From: REBR01 sp033721915
GTDB taxonomy: Bacteria; Pseudomonadota; Gammaproteobacteria; Pseudomonadales; Oleiphilaceae
Reading direction: 5' to 3'
Assembly: GCA_033721915.1 (NCBI GenBank)
Contig: JAWWAC010000096.1
Span: 1-6,463 of the forward strand
Length of the DNA: 6,463 nucleotides
Shown: positions 3,981-6,463 of the stretch, piece by piece
Layout: each line of letters starts with the position of its first letter
Position numbering within the stretch: position 1 is the first letter of the stretch
Notes under the pieces: model-generated
The model's input: the letters and a program-made list of their open reading frames with translations, nothing else
Database searches by the model: none
Told to the model about the DNA's origin: nothing
Made by a program: the position numbers and the translations under genes

Positions 3981-6463
3981 ATGAATAAAGTATTCAGTAT
4001 TGTATGGAACCATGCGCTCCAATCCTGGGTTGTGGCCTCCGAGCTGACGCCCCGCCGTGGCAAACGCGGCGGCGCGGGCAAAAAGGCCATGGCACTGATC
4101 CTCGGCGGCACGCTCTCGGCGGTCGCGCAGGCGGCACCCCCGGCCAGCAACGCACTGCCCTCTCATGGTCAGGTGGCGTCCGGTCAGGTGAGTATCTCCC
4201 AGACCAGCAACACCATGACCATTCACCAGAGCACCCAGAAGGGCATTATCAACTGGCAGTCGTTCAATATCGGCTCCGATGCCACGGTCAACTTCCAGCA
4301 GCCGGACCGTCACTCGGCCACTCTGAACCGGGTCAACACAGGCAATGCCTCCAAGATCTACGGCAACCTGAATGCCAACGGCCAGGTCTTCCTGATCAAC
4401 CCCAGCGGCGTGCTGTTCGGGCAGGGCGCCCGGGTGGACGTGGGCGGGCTCGTGGCCAGCACACTGAATCTGCGGGACGGGGATTTCCTGTCCGGTTATT
4501 ACCAGTTCCGCCAGAACGGCGCCGGCGGCTCGGTGGTCAACGAAGGTGAACTGATCGGCCAGTACATCGCCATGCTGGCACCGGAAGTGCGCAACCAGGG
4601 AGTGGTCATTGCCCGCCAGGGCACCGTGGCCATGGCCGCCGGTGAGGCCATTACTCTGAATATTGCCGGTCACCAGCTGATCGACGTGCAGGTCAGCCAG
4701 GCCACATTCGACACTCTGGTGGAGAACCGCCACCTGATCCAGGCGGAAGAGGGTCTGGTGATCCTGTCGGCTCAATCCGCGTCACAGCTGCTGGGACAGA
4801 CCGTGAACAGTGGTCAGATCGCGGCCGGCGGCATGGTCAGCGACGGCGGCCGTGTCCGACTGGTCGCCAGCAGCCAGGTCAGTCACAGCGGTGATATCAC
4901 CGTGGATGGCGGTATCCAGGGGCAGGGCGGTGAGGCTATATTGCTGGCCTCTCTGGACAACCCGACCAGCCGCACCGACGTCAGTGGCCGCATCAGCGCC
5001 AGGGGCGGCTCCCAGTCCGGCCATGGCGGCTTTATCGAAACCAGCGCCAATCAGGTGCGGATCGCGGATTCCGCGACCGTGGATACCCGCGCGGACCAGG
5101 GGGAAACCGGGCAGTGGCTGATCGACCCGGTGGATTTCACCATCGGTGTCAATGGCGATATCACCGGCGCCGCCCTGAGCAACCAGCTCAGCACCAGCAA
5201 CATCACCATTGAGTCGGTAAATGGCGCCAATGAAGGCAACGGCGACATTTTTGTCAATGACAGCCTGAGCTGGAGCGACAACGCGCTGACCCTGAGCGCC
5301 GAGCGTCACATTGAAATCAATGCGCCCATCAGCGTTTCCGGCACGGGTGGGCTGAATCTTGAGTTTGCCCAGAGTGGCAGCCTCTCTGACTCCCTCCCAC
5401 CGCTGGGCGATTATTTTGTCAAGGCACCGGTGACTCTGGCCTCGGGAGCAAGCTTCACCACCAAGTACGCGAGTGACGGAGAAACCATCCAGTACACTGT
5501 GCTCACTGATGAAACCGACCTGCTCGCTATCGACAGCAATATGACCGGCAACTATGTGCTGGGCACCAGCATTGCCCTGTCGACCAACCCATGGGCCCCC
5601 CTTGGCAATGCCTCCGGGGATGTGTTCTCAGCCACGGCGTTTGACGGCTACCTGGATGGTCTTGGGCACGAGATCAGTGGTCTGACCCGCTCGAACACAG
5701 ACAACGCCACTGGCATCGGGCTGTTTGGACGCATCGGTCCAATGGGTTTTGTCCGCAATCTGGGACTGACCAATGTGGATCTGGCCGGCCTGAGCTCCGT
5801 GGGTGCGCTGGCGGGACAAAGTGAAGGTTTAATCAGCAATGTCTATGCAACCGGTAACGTGAAGGGTAGTGATGCAACCGGTGTAGGGCCAAATCCTGGC
5901 ACTAACGACGACCTGGTAGGGGAGATCGGAGGACTGGTTGGCAACAATTTTGGGTTCATCAATAACAGCTATTCCGCCGTCAACGTTGAAGCAATTACAG
6001 GTGAACAGGGTTTCGATAGTGAATTCGACGGTGGAATCGGCGGTCTGGTGGGCATTAACAACGGTGTTATTGATAATTCCTACGCCACCGGCAGCGTTAA
6101 TGGGCTTAATAATGTGGGTGGTCTCGTAGGTGCAACCATTGGCAGTATTGTCAGCAGTTTCTCATCCGGTGCCGTTTCAGGAGCTACCAATTTCGGTGGC
6201 TTGGTCGGTGGTCTCTTTACCATGGATGATCCCTTTGGTGGTCCCGGACCTGAACTCCTCTCTGACACCTACTGGAATATCGACACCTCCGGCCAAACCA
6301 CCAGTGCCAGTGACGCCAACAACAGCTCTACCGGCCTTACTACAGCTGAGGCCCTGCAACAGTCCAGCTACGGCTTCTTTGATTTTACCAACACTTGGGT
6401 CATTTATGACGGCATCAGTGCCCCACTGCTGCGCAGCATGCTGACCCCCTATTTCGTCACCGC
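3981..6463 (+). CDS. TpsA-type exoprotein with haemagglutination-activity domain and GLUG repeats (3' truncated)
   Basis: The frame is open for 827 codons to the right edge. The ATG at 3981 is chosen because MNKVFSIVWNHALQSWVVAS is a textbook ESPR start; GGA lies 7 bases upstream, and the adjacent ATG at 3978 is an alternative. The ESPR and a basic stretch (RRGKRGGAGKK) lead to a hydrophobic core, with cleavage after AQA at residue 51. The TPS domain (about 59-310) shows the FhaB-like beta-helix, including NWQSFNIGSDATVNF (91-105), FLINPSGVLFGQGARVDVGG (137-156) and AMLAPEVRNQGVVIARQGTV (197-216). Further beta-helix follows, with GQWLIDPVDFTIG at 377-389, a segment common in these exoproteins. 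GLUG repeats occupy about 606-774, followed by the usual closing segment NTWVIYDGISAPLLRSML (804-821). No cysteine occurs in the visible part, as is usual for TpsA passengers. The likely role is a secreted or surface-held adhesin; a toxin or other C-terminal activity cannot be excluded because the end is missing. Confidence 0.94.
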   Translation, partial: MNKVFSIVWNHALQSWVVASELTPRRGKRGGAGKKAMALILGGTLSAVAQAAPPASNALPSHGQVASGQVSISQTSNTMTIHQSTQKGIINWQSFNIGSDATVNFQQPDRHSATLNRVNTGNASKIYGNLNANGQVFLINPSGVLFGQGARVDVGGLVASTLNLRDGDFLSGYYQFRQNGAGGSVVNEGELIGQYIAMLAPEVRNQGVVIARQGTVAMAAGEAITLNIAGHQLIDVQVSQATFDTLVENRHLIQAEEGLVILSAQSASQLLGQTVNSGQIAAGGMVSDGGRVRLVASSQVSHSGDITVDGGIQGQGGEAILLASLDNPTSRTDVSGRISARGGSQSGHGGFIETSANQVRIADSATVDTRADQGETGQWLIDPVDFTIGVNGDITGAALSNQLSTSNITIESVNGANEGNGDIFVNDSLSWSDNALTLSAERHIEINAPISVSGTGGLNLEFAQSGSLSDSLPPLGDYFVKAPVTLASGASFTTKYASDGETIQYTVLTDETDLLAIDSNMTGNYVLGTSIALSTNPWAPLGNASGDVFSATAFDGYLDGLGHEISGLTRSNTDNATGIGLFGRIGPMGFVRNLGLTNVDLAGLSSVGALAGQSEGLISNVYATGNVKGSDATGVGPNPGTNDDLVGEIGGLVGNNFGFINNSYSAVNVEAITGEQGFDSEFDGGIGGLVGINNGVIDNSYATGSVNGLNNVGGLVGATIGSIVSSFSSGAVSGATNFGGLVGGLFTMDDPFGGPGPELLSDTYWNIDTSGQTTSASDANNSSTGLTTAEALQQSSYGFFDFTNTWVIYDGISAPLLRSMLTPYFVT
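5796..6302 (+). repeat. GLUG-type protein repeats inside the TpsA exoprotein
   Basis: Five degenerate copies of the GLUG motif (pattern GGLVG.N.G.I.NSYATG.V.G) can be aligned at residues 606-629, 648-671, 685-708, 711-734 and 737-774. The clearest are GGLVGINNGVIDNSYATGSV (687-706) and GGLVGATIGSIVSSFSSGAV (713-732). Copies three to five are spaced 26 residues apart. Extra residues interrupt between copies one and two (630-647) and two and three (672-684), and copy five is stretched by a Pro/Gly/Asp insertion before DTYWNIDTSG. The copies are similar in protein but diverged in DNA, so this is not a recent tandem duplication. GLUG repeats are known from large bacterial surface and secreted proteins, where they probably form beta-solenoid turns. 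Confidence 0.85.

Noticed and set aside
4004..4549. Plus-strand 181-codon frame within the start of the exoprotein gene
   Set aside because: It is an out-of-frame reading of the TPS domain and shows low-complexity Arg/Gly/Gln sequence without any family match.
3945..4775. Minus-strand 276-codon frame opposite the start of the exoprotein gene
   Set aside because: The plus strand here encodes a clear ESPR and TPS domain. The antisense frame is rich in His, Gly and Ala, as expected from the complement of such codons, and has no recognisable motif.

Overview
The window looks like chromosomal DNA from a GC-rich Gram-negative bacterium, most likely a gammaproteobacterium. The evidence is a two-partner secretion (type Vb) pair whose exoprotein has an extended signal peptide (ESPR), an outer-membrane beta-barrel transporter, and a lipoprotein-type signal peptide on a neighbouring hydrolase. 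I cannot name a genus from the sequence alone.

Layout. (1) Positions 1-254, plus strand: the last 83 codons of a gene cut by the left edge. It has a Gly/Glu/Arg-rich linker followed by a DUF4351-like tail, as found at the C-terminus of Rpn/PD-(D/E)XK 'recombination-promoting nuclease/putative transposase' proteins. (2) Positions 311-1783, minus strand, convergent with the first: a DUF3089-type alpha/beta-hydrolase predicted to be a lipoprotein, with a GHSQG nucleophile elbow and ten cysteines besides the lipid-anchor cysteine. (3) Positions 1784-2246: a divergent intergenic region of 463 bases with a plausible promoter in each direction, two small dyads and a leader able to fold in front of the transporter gene. 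(4) Positions 2247-3956, plus strand: a complete TpsB transporter of the ShlB/FhaC/HecB family. (5) Positions 3981 to beyond the right edge, plus strand: the matching TpsA exoprotein, open for 827 codons without a stop. It has an ESPR signal peptide, a haemagglutination-activity (TPS) domain, a beta-helical stretch and a run of GLUG repeats.

The genes at 2247 and 3981 are separated by 24 bases and almost certainly form one operon. TpsA would be exported by Sec, recognised in the periplasm through its TPS domain by the POTRA domains of TpsB, and threaded through the TpsB barrel to the cell surface. The hydrolase is divergently transcribed and may share regulatory DNA with the operon, but nothing in the sequence shows that they work together.

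I recognise the families of all four genes. I found no wholly undescribed system. The points most worth following are the unseen remainder of TpsA, the sharp GC drop over its GLUG repeats, and the divergent control region. I saw no tRNA, rRNA, CRISPR array, insertion sequence or attachment site.
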